From the NCBI RefSeq assembly GCF_014230055.1, contig NZ_JACHVA010000133.1, positions 1-40,051 on the forward strand: a DNA stretch of 40,051 bases. Direction: 5' to 3'. Positions 1 to 8,258 of this stretch are shown piece by piece. Positions within the stretch are counted from its first letter, which is position 1, and the number at the start of each line of letters is the position of its first letter. Source of the DNA: Puniceicoccus vermicola (GTDB lineage Bacteria; Verrucomicrobiota; Verrucomicrobiia; Opitutales; Puniceicoccaceae). The position numbers and the translations under genes are program-made. Under the pieces are notes generated by a model. The model saw only the letters and a program-made list of their open reading frames with translations. It was not told the origin of the DNA and searched no databases.

Positions 1-572
1 GAGAGCTCCTTTTCGCTGCGACCGGGCCTGACCTCGAAGACCCGATTGTTGCCGAGGTCGCAGAAGGTGGTGCAAAAGCGGTTCTTTTTGCCCAGGGTAT
101 GCTCGTCGATTCCGAGCATCCGGGGGCAATCCCGGTTGGAACGTTTGCGCACCTCCAGCTCGGTGTGCTGGTGATAAATCCGTTCGACCGTAGCCTGCCC
201 GATTCGCTCCCTCTTGGCCAAAGTGCTCGCGCAGATCCCGTCTTCGTGGCGCTGGTGGACTTCCTTGCGAAAGAGCTCCGAGCTCTGGCGATAAGGACGG
301 ATGCCCGGAAGCGTGGGAAGGAAACTCCGCTTGCACCTCCAGCACCAGAAACGGCGGGTGTGCACCAACAAAAAAGTTGAACGAACATAACCACTTCGAT
401 GACGCACCTTCCGAAGATAACGGCCCTTACTGCGCGGCCCCGGGGCCGCGCAGTAAGGGCATCTCTCAGGCTCCCTCTCCAGAACCGCCTCCAACTCGTC
501 CAAATCCGATTTGCATCGCTGCGAGATCACTTCGTAGCCTGCTATTCCTGTTAGGTTATTCATTGGGGACAT
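1..572 (-). CDS. ISL3-family transposase, N-terminal part (cut by window edge)
   Basis: The minus strand is open from an ATG at 572 (alternative ATG at 563) to the window edge, giving 190 residues. A zinc-finger pair is visible: CPYC (C38, C41) and CWRC (C77, C80), the latter in RRFWCWRCKRSF. A helix-turn-helix-like stretch follows at about 113-135. The start of the catalytic domain is RMLGIDEHTLGKK, with D156 the likely first DDE acidic residue, followed by a DLGNNRVFEVRPGR strand. This order (zinc finger, HTH, DEH motif, D-L-x(5)-V-x-x-V-x-x-GR) is typical of ISL3 transposases, which cut and paste the element with a DDE nuclease. The remaining catalytic residues and the other IS end lie outside the window. 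The 12-bp inverted repeat at 563-599 overlaps the start region. Family assignment rests on motif recognition only. Confidence 0.8.
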   Translation of the reverse strand, partial: MSPMNNLTGIAGYEVISQRCKSDLDELEAVLEREPERCPYCAAPGPRSKGRYLRKVRHRSGYVRSTFLLVHTRRFWCWRCKRSFLPTLPGIRPYRQSSELFRKEVHQRHEDGICASTLAKRERIGQATVERIYHQHTELEVRKRSNRDCPRMLGIDEHTLGKKNRFCTTFCDLGNNRVFEVRPGRSEKEL

Positions 573-599
573 GATGGTCTTTGCCCCTCATGTCCCCAA
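563..599. repeat. 12-bp inverted repeat beside the transposase start
   Basis: TTGGGGACATGA (563-574) and its exact reverse complement (588-599) are separated by 13 bases. The left arm overlaps the two candidate transposase start codons. It could be a hairpin in the leader, a transposase binding site or part of the IS terminus. The partner end needed to define the IS boundary is outside the window, so its role is inferred. Confidence 0.6.
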
Positions 600-619
600 A
601 CTTTGAGGAAGACCGTCTC

Positions 620-940
620 ATGAACCCCGAACGAGCGAAGCATGCCCTGCGTAGCCCAACGGGCGAAGCACGGGCTTTTTGCTACGTTTACGTTCTTCGC
701 AGCATCAACCAGCCTGATCAGACCTACATAGGATTCTCACGAGATCTCCGCGAGCGGTTTCATCGCCACAACCAAGGCGATAGTCCTCACACCGCAAAGT
801 TCCGACCTTGGGAACTCGTTTCCTATTTTGCTTTTTCCTCCAAGGAAACCGCGATTGCCTTTGAGAACTACCTAAAATCCCATTCCGGAAAAACGTTTGC
901 CAAAAAGAGTTTATTTTCCCAGTTCCGTAACCTCGAATAG
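620..940 (+). CDS. GIY-YIG nuclease domain protein (UPF0213-like)
   Basis: This is a 106-residue protein made almost entirely of a GIY-YIG domain. The GIY strand is CYVYVLRS. The YIG strand is TYIGFSRDL, followed by the conserved Arg in RERFHRHN. The metal-binding Glu is in AIAFENYLKSHSG. Small single-domain members are predicted DNA-structure nucleases, but their substrates are largely unknown. The ATG at 620 is chosen because TGAGGAAGA at 604-612 gives a well-spaced ribosome binding site; an in-frame ATG at 581 has none. The first 18 codons precede the domain and contain a small palindrome (AGCCCAACGGGC) with AGCGAAGC-type repeats, so the N-terminus may come from a repeat element. It lies directly beside the ISL3 element but is not obviously part of it. 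Confidence 0.8.
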   Translation: MNPERAKHALRSPTGEARAFCYVYVLRSINQPDQTYIGFSRDLRERFHRHNQGDSPHTAKFRPWELVSYFAFSSKETAIAFENYLKSHSGKTFAKKSLFSQFRNLE

Positions 941-1007
941 CCCCCAATGCCCCGAAAAGTTGAAAACATCCTGGATGTCGATTATTTTCCCTCAACTTTC
1001 AGATTCA

Positions 1008-1568
1008 ATGTTTCGGACTTCGCACGTATTCACAAATCTCCTTCCCTTTTTCGCCTTCGCACGGCTTCCCCTCGCGGCGTTGGCTCTCATAACGGGAGTC
1101 CTCTTTCTTCCGCAGTCGGCTAAAGCCGTTGACTGGCAAGGTGACCCGGCAATCGCCTTAGCCGTTGGGCAATCGGATATACTCGACGGCGTGCAGCGCC
1201 CGACCCATTTTTCGGCAGAAGTGCGGGCACGGAATTTCACTCGTCTCCATCTCACTCCCGTTGCTGGAGCTGGATTCTCGAGCGATGAAGCATCCTTTCT
1301 CTATGCAGGGATGTACGCCGATATTTGGATACTGGATTGGTGGGCGATCACCCCGGGATTCGCTCCGGGCTTCTTCAACTCTGGCGACACGCTGAAGCTG
1401 GGGAGCAACCTCGAATTCCGAAGCAGCATTGAAACCTCCGTCCGATTCAAGAAGGGCATCCGCATCGGGCTTAGCTTTTCCCACATCTCCAATGGCGGAA
1501 TTTCTCATAAAAATCCCGGGACAGAGTCTTGGTCTTTCGTATGTATCTTTCCGATATTCGGGAAGTAG
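1008..1568 (+). CDS. pagL: PagL-like lipid A 3-O-deacylase
   Basis: This 186-residue exported protein has a long N-terminal hydrophobic segment ending in QSAKA, a plausible signal peptidase I site. The rest alternates like an outer-membrane beta-barrel and ends in Phe-rich strands. The signature is SHISNGGISHKNPGTES: His, Ser two residues later and Glu fourteen residues after the His. That spacing matches the His126-Ser128-Glu140 triad of Pseudomonas PagL. PagL enzymes sit in the outer membrane and remove the 3-O acyl chain of lipid A, changing how the cell surface is sensed. The ATG at 1008 is preferred because the signal peptide starts right after it; an ATG at 975 is also in frame. No strong ribosome binding site is visible. 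A nine-C run lies just after the stop. Confidence 0.8.
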   Translation: MFRTSHVFTNLLPFFAFARLPLAALALITGVLFLPQSAKAVDWQGDPAIALAVGQSDILDGVQRPTHFSAEVRARNFTRLHLTPVAGAGFSSDEASFLYAGMYADIWILDWWAITPGFAPGFFNSGDTLKLGSNLEFRSSIETSVRFKKGIRIGLSFSHISNGGISHKNPGTESWSFVCIFPIFGK

Positions 1569-1654
1569 CTCCCCCCCCCTCAATCCAGACCATGGGCCGT
1601 CTTTCCTATAGGGATAACCTCGATTAAACCCAAGGTTTTCGATACGGATGAAGG

Positions 1655-1990
1655 ATGGTCAGTTGGATCTATCTACTCATCTCGGTCGTCGCCGAAGCCT
1701 CCGGAACTGCAGCTCTGGTTGCCAGCAAAGGGTTTACCCGTCCGCTGCCTACCGCCTTAATGATCTGCAGCTATGTCGGAGCTCTCTTCTTCCTGTCCCT
1801 GACGATTCGAACCATTCCCGTCGGTGTAGCCTACGCCGTCTGGTGCGGGATCGGCATCGTTCTGATCTCCCTGATCGCCTGGATTTTCTTCGGCCAAAAA
1901 CTAGACTCTCCCGCAATCCTCGGGATCACCTTCATCGTCATCGGAGTCGTCATCCTTAACGCCTTCTCCAAGGCGACGCTGCACCATTAA
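1655..1990 (+). CDS. Small multidrug resistance (SMR) transporter, EmrE-like
   Basis: This is a 111-residue protein with four transmembrane helices. The membrane-embedded Glu falls at position 14 (ISVVAEASGT), the proton- and drug-binding residue of EmrE. The third-helix region IPVGVAYAVWCGIGIVLISL has the Trp equivalent to EmrE Trp63, and FFGQKLDSPAILGI also closely resembles EmrE. Family members work as antiparallel dimers in the inner membrane, exporting cationic compounds or guanidinium in exchange for protons. The AYAVW motif favours the EmrE/Qac branch over the guanidinium-exporter branch. An overlapping ATG at 1648 in another frame sits in the AAGGATGG context. The gene stands alone, followed by hairpin repeats. 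Confidence 0.9.
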   Translation: MVSWIYLLISVVAEASGTAALVASKGFTRPLPTALMICSYVGALFFLSLTIRTIPVGVAYAVWCGIGIVLISLIAWIFFGQKLDSPAILGITFIVIGVVILNAFSKATLHH

Positions 1991-2457
1991 TGGGGAGGAC
2001 CGTCTGCCGTAAGATGCAGCTTCAGCAAACGGATGCGATGGATGGGGCCGATACGCTGTGGCAGCCGATCCTACAAGTAGCCGCTCAGCTTTAGCTGCGC
2101 GGTCCTGCGGTCACGGGAGGTCCTCACGGGGAGACCGTCCGGAAATTCGCAATGGGGGCAGCTGAAGCTACTCCCCTACTACATCCGCTCAGCTGTAGCT
2201 GCGCGGTCCTGCGGTCACGGGAGGTCCTCACGGGGAGACCGTCCGGAAATTCGCAATGGGGGCCGCTGAAGCTCCTCCCCTACTACAATCCTCTCAGCTG
2301 TAGCAAACGCTCTTTACAGGCGCGGGGGACAGCGCGGCAGCCGATCCCAGTGATAAAGGAGATTCGCTGGGCAGGCCAATTCTCCGGCAACTCGATCCGT
2401 TTGATAGAAACCCACTGCTCCCGATCCGCTGGGCAGGTATGACCGAAGCCTCCTAGT
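1991..2457. repeat. Intergenic hairpin repeats, about 104-bp tandem unit
   Basis: No gene is supported here. A unit of about 104 bp starting at 2081 (CCGCTCAGCT) repeats at 2185 with few differences, and a third partial unit begins near 2290. Each unit carries two imperfect hairpins: CCGCTCAGCTTTAGCTGCGCGG and, on the far side, a G-rich arm with GCAGCTGAAGCT facing a CCCCTAC arm. A shorter module, GCAGCTTCAGCAAACGG, sits near 2021. The same unit type recurs at 32.8-33.2 kb and related modules at 6.5-7.1 kb. Open frames across it are repeat-derived. Confidence 0.75.
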
Positions 2458-3501
2458 CTACTTCCCTTTCAGCAATTCACCAATCCACCTTCGGTGGGGG
2501 CCGGACAGGGGTTCCTCTGCCAAGGCATCGAGAGAGACCCATCGCAGGCCCGCCTTTTTGGAAATCCGTCCCGGTTCGGGGACGACGTGGAACCACTCGG
2601 TGATCGACTCGTTACCGATGCCCCGTTTGCGCTTCGCGAAGGGGGTTGGGTCGGGCTTCCACGATTCAGGGAGGTCGGTCAACTCGGGGAGTTCCAGCAT
2701 TCCGGCGAGCCGTTTGGCCGTCGCAGGAATCTCTCGCAGCAAGACGGTCTTTCCTCGGACGGCCCAGGCACGCCGAACGGTTTTCTCGGTCTTCTTCGCT
2801 TTGACAATTCTTGGCAGCTCTCCAGCGATCCCTTGAGCGGCGCCGTGACAATGCTGCACCAGTGGACAGATCGTGCAGAGGGGTGAACGCGGAAGGCAGA
2901 CCACCGCACCCAGCTCCATCATTGATTCGTTATGCCGTCCTGGATGGTCCCGGTCGAGAAACTCTTCGGCTAGCGGCCCGAAGGCTTTGACGGCTTCGCC
3001 GGATGCCTTCCAAGTGGTCTCATCCGCCGAGAGGCGTGCCAGCACTCGGACGACGTTGCCGTCGACAACTGCGGCGGGCAGCCCTTGGGCGATACTGGTG
3101 ATCGCAGCCGCCGTGTAGCCGCCAATACCGGGCAGCTCCCGCCATCCCGCCAAATCATCTGGAATGCCCTCTTCGACGATCCTTTTGGCAAGCTTGTGTA
3201 GGTTTCGGGCGCGCGAGTAATACCCGAGTCCCTGCCAGAGTCCGAGGACCTCCCCTTCTTCGGCAGCCGCCAGCTCCGCGAATCCCGGGAAAGTGGTCAC
3301 CCACTTCTCAAAATACGGCAAGACGGTCGAAACCCGAGTCTGCTGTAGCATGAACTCCGAGACGACGGTCCGATAGACCGTTGTCTCGGTGCGCCACGGC
3401 AGAACCCGTGCGTTCTTTCCAAACCAGCGAGCCAGATCCTTCCGGGCCGCGGGCAGGTCCGCATTAGCCCAACGAGGCAAGCAGTCGTTCGATTTCGGCA
3501 C
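2458..3501 (-). CDS. mutY: A/G-specific adenine DNA glycosylase
   Basis: MutY removes adenine mispaired with 8-oxoguanine or guanine. The catalytic Glu is in SEFMLQQTRV. The helix-hairpin-helix is LPGIGGYTAAAI, followed by the catalytic Asp in VVDGNVVRVLARL. The [4Fe-4S] ligands have the family spacing C-x6-C-x2-C-x5-C in CLPRSPLCTICPLVQHC. A C-terminal NUDIX-like domain follows. The start is uncertain: no in-frame ATG lies near the conserved N-terminus. GTG at 3501 (347 residues) and TTG at 3480 (340 residues) both lie inside the end of valS, so mutY overlaps valS by 17-38 bases and is probably translationally coupled. A TTG at 3567 is unlikely because it would overlap valS by about 100 bases. 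Confidence 0.93.
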   Translation of the reverse strand: MPKSNDCLPRWANADLPAARKDLARWFGKNARVLPWRTETTVYRTVVSEFMLQQTRVSTVLPYFEKWVTTFPGFAELAAAEEGEVLGLWQGLGYYSRARNLHKLAKRIVEEGIPDDLAGWRELPGIGGYTAAAITSIAQGLPAAVVDGNVVRVLARLSADETTWKASGEAVKAFGPLAEEFLDRDHPGRHNESMMELGAVVCLPRSPLCTICPLVQHCHGAAQGIAGELPRIVKAKKTEKTVRRAWAVRGKTVLLREIPATAKRLAGMLELPELTDLPESWKPDPTPFAKRKRGIGNESITEWFHVVPEPGRISKKAGLRWVSLDALAEEPLSGPHRRWIGELLKGK

Positions 3502-6193
3502 GCTTCCGCTCGTTTTCTTCGAGTTGACGGCGAGCCCCCTCCACGACGGCTTCCGGGGCCTTATCAACGAAGGAAGAGTTTTCCAGACGCTTACGGGTCC
3601 CCATGATCACCTTGTCGAGCTTCGCAAGTTCCTTGTTCAACCGATCCTGTTCCGCTTCGACGTCGAGAGAAGAACTCAGATCGAGATGGAAAGTCCCCAG
3701 AGGCGTGACAATCGCCGGAGCGCCATCGGGAGACTCACTGACCGTCTCGATATCGGAAAATCCGCCAAGCGCTTCGATAACGCCGAAGACTTCGCGGGCA
3801 TCGCCGTCGAGGGTGAGCGTCGACTCTTCGACCATGATCTTCACATCCTTCTTATTGCTCAGTTGGTAGTCAGCCTTGAGAGAACGCAACAAGGTCACCG
3901 CCTCACGGATCTCGTCGACTTGGGCCACGGCCCCACGGTCGAGTTTCAAGCCGGCTTCGCCGAGAGCATTCTCCAGCTCGTCCGAGGTCATCGGAAGAGC
4001 ATCCTGAATGTGACTTCCTTTCTCGCCGAATCCAAGCAAGTGCCAGAGCTCTTCGGTGATGAACGGACAAAACGGGTGCAGGAGAAGCAGAGTCTGACGC
4101 AGGATCAGATCCTGAATGGCCAGACAAGTCGCCTGCGCATCCGGATTCCGAACCTTGCCCTTCGACACCTCGACATACCAGTCACAGAAATCATTCCAGA
4201 AGAAGGAATAAATGTGCTGGGTGATTCCGCTGAAGGAATACGCTTCGTATGCCTCATCGACCATGCGAATCGTGTCGAGCAAGCGGCCGAGAATCGATTG
4301 ATCCTGCAGGTCGAGCTGCTCGGTGTCGATCCGGCCCAACAGTTCGGGCACCGAATGGACGGCTTCCACCGAACCGGACATCTGGCGGAAACGGCATGCG
4401 TTCCACAACTTATTGCAGAAATTACGACCGAGAACCACGCGCTCGTTGCTAAAGCGGATGTCTTGCCCCTTCGGCGCGATACTCATGATCCCGAAGCGGA
4501 GACCATCGGCCCCAAACTCTTTGATCAGGTCGAGCGGGTCGGGAGAGTTCCCGAGGGATTTCGACATTTTGCGCCCATCGAGGTCGCGAATGATGCCCGT
4601 AAAATAGACATCGCGGAACGGGATGCGTTCCTTGATCTCCTCGACAGTCAGAGTCTTCTTTTCCTCTCCCGCGAACTCGAGCCCGGCCATAATCATGCGG
4701 GCGACCCAGAAGAAGATGATGTCCGGACCCGTGACGAGAGCCGAGGTCGGATAAAAGCTCTGATATCCCTTTTGAGACATTGCTTGCTCATCCGGCCAAC
4801 CGAGCGTAGCCAGCGGCCAGAGCCAGGAAGAGGCCCAAGTGTCGAGAACGTCGTCGTCCTGTTCCCAGTTCTCGGGATCTTGAGGACCGTCGACGGAAAT
4901 GTGCCAGTTCGCCGGATCGGAACGATCGGCATCCTTGCGATACCACACTGGGATGCGATGTCCCCACCACAGCTGGCGGCTGATGCACCAGTCGCGAATA
5001 TTTTCCAACCAGTGCAGGTAGGTCTTCTCCCAACGCTCGGGGAAGAACCGAATGTGGCCGTCGCGAACAGCGGCCTTCGCCTCCTCCACTTTGGGATATT
5101 TCAGGAACCACTGCTCGGACAGGCGAGGCTCGATCGGCACATCGGCCCGCTCGGAGAACCCAACATTATTTTCGTAGTCCTCCTCACGGATGAGAAGGTC
5201 CAGCTCCTTGAGCATGTTCGCGGCCGCCTTGCGGGCTTCGAAGCGATCCATGCCAGCAAACGGCTCGCCGGCGAGTTCGTTGATATGACCATCCGGAGTG
5301 AAAACATCGATAACCTCGAGGCCATTACGGTTGCCGATTTCGAAGTCGACCGGATCGTGGGCCGGAGTCACTTTGAGGACCCCCGTTCCAAATTCGCGAT
5401 CAATCGAATCGTCGGCTACAATCGGAATCGCCGCCTTCGGGAACGGACGCCAGACCTGCTTCCCGATCAAATGCTTGTAGCGCTCGTCCAACGGATGAAC
5501 GGCAACCCCCGAGTCCCCCATGATGGTTTCCGGACGGGTGGTGGCGATCTCGAGGTATTCCCCCGGAGTATCGACCAGCTCATACCGCATGTAGTAGAGC
5601 TTGCTCTTCTGCGGCTTCATGATCACCTCTTCGTCCGAGAGAGCGGTAAGGCTCGCCGGGCACCAGTTGACCATCCGTTTTCCACGGTAAATCATTCCTC
5701 GCTCGTAAAGGAGGACAAAGGCCTTGATTACGGCCTTGCTGTAATCCTCATCCAGCGTGTGGACCGTACGATCCCAGTCGCAGGAGGCCCCGAGCTTCTT
5801 CAGCTGCTGGAGAATGATGCCGCCGTGCTTGTCGCGCCAGTCGACCGCTTTCTCAAGGAACTTTTCCCGCCCGAGGTCGTGACGGGTCTTCCCTTCTTTC
5901 CGCAACTCCCGCTCCACTCGTGCTTGGGTGGCGATGCCTGCGTGGTCGGTTCCCGGCAGCCATAAGGCCGACTGACCGAGCTGGCGGTGACGCCGAATGA
6001 GGATATCTTGAATCGTGTTGTTCAGCACGTGCCCCATCGTGAGCACCCCCGTCACATTGGGCGGGGGAATCATGATGGTGTAGGTCTCGTCACCTTCTTC
6101 TGCCGCACCCGTGAAGCAGCCGTCCTGCAACCACTCCGCGTACAAGCGGTCTTCAACATCCTGTGGATCGTAAGCTTTGGGAATTTCAGCCAT
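3464..6193 (-). CDS. valS: Valyl-tRNA synthetase
   Basis: This 909-residue class I synthetase charges tRNA-Val. The HIGH-type signature is TMGH at 52-55 after PPPNVTGVL, and the zinc-free KMSKS loop is at 542-546 (GRKMSKSLGNS). The editing domain occupies roughly 190-350, including TTRPETIMGD and GTGVLKVTPAHD. The tRNA-binding SRQLWWGHRIPVWY is at about 405-418. A C-terminal coiled coil (about 850-909, ending in RAEIERLLASLG) is characteristic of bacterial ValRS. The ATG at 6193 has no clear Shine-Dalgarno. The gene appears to lead a two-gene unit with mutY. A very long open frame on the opposite strand is a composition shadow. Confidence 0.98.
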   Translation of the reverse strand: MAEIPKAYDPQDVEDRLYAEWLQDGCFTGAAEEGDETYTIMIPPPNVTGVLTMGHVLNNTIQDILIRRHRQLGQSALWLPGTDHAGIATQARVERELRKEGKTRHDLGREKFLEKAVDWRDKHGGIILQQLKKLGASCDWDRTVHTLDEDYSKAVIKAFVLLYERGMIYRGKRMVNWCPASLTALSDEEVIMKPQKSKLYYMRYELVDTPGEYLEIATTRPETIMGDSGVAVHPLDERYKHLIGKQVWRPFPKAAIPIVADDSIDREFGTGVLKVTPAHDPVDFEIGNRNGLEVIDVFTPDGHINELAGEPFAGMDRFEARKAAANMLKELDLLIREEDYENNVGFSERADVPIEPRLSEQWFLKYPKVEEAKAAVRDGHIRFFPERWEKTYLHWLENIRDWCISRQLWWGHRIPVWYRKDADRSDPANWHISVDGPQDPENWEQDDDVLDTWASSWLWPLATLGWPDEQAMSQKGYQSFYPTSALVTGPDIIFFWVARMIMAGLEFAGEEKKTLTVEEIKERIPFRDVYFTGIIRDLDGRKMSKSLGNSPDPLDLIKEFGADGLRFGIMSIAPKGQDIRFSNERVVLGRNFCNKLWNACRFRQMSGSVEAVHSVPELLGRIDTEQLDLQDQSILGRLLDTIRMVDEAYEAYSFSGITQHIYSFFWNDFCDWYVEVSKGKVRNPDAQATCLAIQDLILRQTLLLLHPFCPFITEELWHLLGFGEKGSHIQDALPMTSDELENALGEAGLKLDRGAVAQVDEIREAVTLLRSLKADYQLSNKKDVKIMVEESTLTLDGDAREVFGVIEALGGFSDIETVSESPDGAPAIVTPLGTFHLDLSSSLDVEAEQDRLNKELAKLDKVIMGTRKRLENSSFVDKAPEAVVEGARRQLEENERKRAEIERLLASLG

Positions 6194-6358
6194 AATAAAA
6201 AGCGATCTAGCCTAGCTCCCGGAACAGGAAATCCAAGTGATTTCCTCGCCAATTTCATCGGCCGAATATTTCAAAATTCGGCCCCTTCGCAAATTCCTCA
6301 CGATTTCTTCTCGACTCCGACCCCTAAAAACCCTTTTTCTCCTCCTTTCAGCAACCTA

Positions 6359-6444
6359 GCCCAGGTGGCGGAATTGGCAGACGCGATAGACTCAAAATCT
6401 GTTTCCCTTTGGGAGTGTGGGTTCGATTCCCACCCTGGGCACCA
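6359..6444 (+). tRNA. tRNA-Leu (anticodon CAA)
   Basis: This 86-base tRNA has a perfect 7-bp acceptor stem (GCCCAGG with CCTGGGC), discriminator A and an encoded CCA tail. The anticodon loop is CTCAAAA at 6391-6397, with anticodon CAA at 6393-6395, reading UUG. The long variable arm (around TTCCCTTTGGGAG) makes it class II, as expected for leucine. The T-arm loop is GTTCGATTC. It lies between valS (opposite strand) and a terminator. Confidence 0.97.
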
Positions 6445-6473
6445 GCTGATTGCCAGAGACCAGTAAGATTTCA

Positions 6474-6500
6474 AAGCCCTCTTTTCGGAGGGCTTTTTTC
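6474..6500 (+). terminator. Rho-independent terminator of tRNA-Leu
   Basis: AAGCCCTC and GAGGGCTT form an 8-bp stem around a short TTTTCG-type loop, followed directly by a T run. It lies 30 bases after the tRNA CCA end. Confidence 0.9.
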
Positions 6501-7191
6501 ATGCTCCCTGCCTGAGATGTGGGGTTACGGGTTTTCCGCGGGGAGTTGTCTGAGAGGCAGCGTCGACTGGTGAGGAGCTTCCCCCATTTCAGCTCGGCTT
6601 CGCTGAGACCGCTCCAACGGGCGAGAGCTGGAAGCTCACGCTACTTTCACGGTTCGTCGGGGTTCCCGCCGAAACTCCGAAGCCACATCCAAAATCGTAC
6701 CGTGCAGCTTTAGCAAACGGTCTCCCTGGGGACACGGGGCGGAGAGGCAGCGAAATGGGCGCAGCTGAAGCTGCGGCCCTACTTTTCGTCACCGCTCAAC
6801 TTCGGCTGCGCGGTCCCCTTCTGACGGGCGGAGAGGCAACGCCGGCTGCTGAAGAGCTTCCCCAATTTCAGCTCGGCTTCGCTGAGACCGCTCCAACGGG
6901 CGAGAGCTGGAAGCTCACGCTACTTTCACGTTTCGGCGTGGTTCCCGCCGAAACTCCGAAGCCATATCCAAAATCGTACCGTGCAGCTTCAGCAAACGGT
7001 CTCACTGGGGACACGGGGCGGAGGGGCAGTGAAATGGGCGCAGCTGAAGCTGCGGCCCTACTTTTCGTCACCGCTCAGCTGCAGCGGCCCCTTCTGGCCG
7101 GCGGAGAGGCAACTTCGGCAGCTTAAGCAGCCGGTCCCGGTTCACCTTGATCGTTATTCGATTGGTTTCGGTGCACGAAGTTTCACGGCTG
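6501..7191. repeat. Intergenic array of 279-bp hairpin repeats
   Basis: No gene is supported. Two neighbouring copies of a 279-bp unit are visible: ATGGGCGCAGCTGAAGCTGC occurs at 6755 and 7034, and the GAGCTTCCCC.ATTTCAGCTCGG module at about 6574 and 6853. The unit combines three hairpin modules: GCAGCTGAAGCTGC, GAGAGCTGGAAGCTC followed by CGCTACTTT, and GTGCAGCTTCAGCAAACGGTCTC. The two copies differ at scattered positions, so the duplication is not very recent. Open frames rich in Ala and Glu cross it in both directions but carry the same repeated peptide and no recognisable domain. Confidence 0.75.
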
Positions 7192-8139
7192 TCAGCCCCA
7201 GAAGAGTATCGCTCCCATGGAGATCAATGCGGTGGGGATCCAGAGGGCTACTCCTTGCGCTACCGGGCGCCAGCCTACTTTTTTGAGGATTTGAGGGCTG
7301 AGTCCGGTTCCGATGAGGAAGAGAGCTACACTCAGGGTGCGCTGGCTACCGTGGAAGATCATTTGCTCAACGGCCTCGCCTTGAGGCCCGAGCCAGGCGA
7401 TCGTGGCCATCGCCAGGAATCCGAGAATGAACCAAGGCATGGCTGCCTTGCGGTTGCTGTCCCCGTCTTCGGCTTCGGCTCCGGCCTTTTTCCGGCGATT
7501 CCGCACATAGGCAATCGCAAAGACCACTGGCACGATCCACAACGAGCGGGCAAGTTTTACGGTTGTGGCCAGAACCAAGGCTTCCGGACCGTAGGCCAGC
7601 CCCGCGCCGACGACCGAACTCGTGTCATGAATGGCGAGTGCCGCCCACCACCCGAATTGGACCTGAGTGAGACCGAAGAGGTGTCCTACAAACGGAAAAA
7701 GGAAGAGCGCGATCGCGTTGAGGAGGAAAACCACGCCAATCGCGGTTGCCGTATGGTGAGAACGCGGGCGTAAAACTCCCGAAACTGCCGCGATGGCGCT
7801 TCCCCCGCAAATGGCCGTACCGACACTGATGAGGACGCCTGTCTCTCCGGGAACTTTGAACAGCTTTGCCAATCCGATTCCTCCAAGGACAATGACGGTA
7901 ATCGAAACCAGGGTCACCCCCATCCCATCGATTCCCGCCCGCGCTACGGTTGGGAGGTCAATTCCCGCTCCCAGACCAATGATGGACAGCTGCAACAAAC
8001 GATGGGCCCAGCCTGTCCAGCGGATTGGATCGCGATTGGCCCCAATCTGGGCAACGAGAATCCCGAGAAGAAGTGAAAGCGCGCCGGTCGCCCCGAAGAC
8101 AAGCACCCACATCGCCCCGAAAGGAATCATCCACGCCAT
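7192..8139 (-). CDS. YeiH/UPF0324 family membrane protein (putative sulfate exporter)
   Basis: This 315-residue polytopic membrane protein has about nine to ten hydrophobic helices. Family-typical segments are LLQLSIIGLGAGIDL near the N-terminus, GTAICGGSAIAAVSGVLRP in the middle, AIHDTSSVVGAG, and a C-terminal LFLIGTGLSP. These glycine-rich motifs are the hallmark of the YeiH family, annotated as putative sulfate exporters with little direct biochemistry. The start at 8139 is supported by AAGGAG about 7 bases upstream; earlier in-frame ATGs would run into the regulator's promoter. It is divergent from a LysR regulator, the same pairing as yeiH-yeiE in Escherichia coli, so regulation by that LysR is likely. 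Confidence 0.88.
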   Translation of the reverse strand: MAWMIPFGAMWVLVFGATGALSLLLGILVAQIGANRDPIRWTGWAHRLLQLSIIGLGAGIDLPTVARAGIDGMGVTLVSITVIVLGGIGLAKLFKVPGETGVLISVGTAICGGSAIAAVSGVLRPRSHHTATAIGVVFLLNAIALFLFPFVGHLFGLTQVQFGWWAALAIHDTSSVVGAGLAYGPEALVLATTVKLARSLWIVPVVFAIAYVRNRRKKAGAEAEDGDSNRKAAMPWFILGFLAMATIAWLGPQGEAVEQMIFHGSQRTLSVALFLIGTGLSPQILKKVGWRPVAQGVALWIPTALISMGAILFWG

Positions 8140-8258
8140 CGTTCTCTCCTTCACCAATAATCGATCCATGAACGAGAGAATACACTGGAGGAGACGAAGA
8201 AGGGTAATCAACGTTTTCGATTTACCATCATTGATTTCTATACATACATAATTCCGGT
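8140..8258. promoter_or_regulatory. Divergent promoter region between yeiH-like and lysR genes
   Basis: This 119-bp AT-rich gap separates two divergent genes and must contain both promoters. The yeiH-like ribosome binding site AAGGAG lies at about 8146-8151. The stretch 8215-8250 is the most AT-rich part and is the natural place for a LysR-type T-N11-A operator, but no symmetric site stands out clearly. Confidence 0.5.

Noticed and set aside
3389-5965. 858-codon open frame on the plus strand opposite valS and mutY
   Set aside because: It lies wholly antisense to valS and mutY, has no recognisable domain, and is explained by codon bias of the real genes.
6755-7126. Open frame encoding repeated MGAAEAAALLFVTAQL peptides
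   Set aside because: It is a direct translation of the 279-bp DNA repeat and is open in several frames on both strands.
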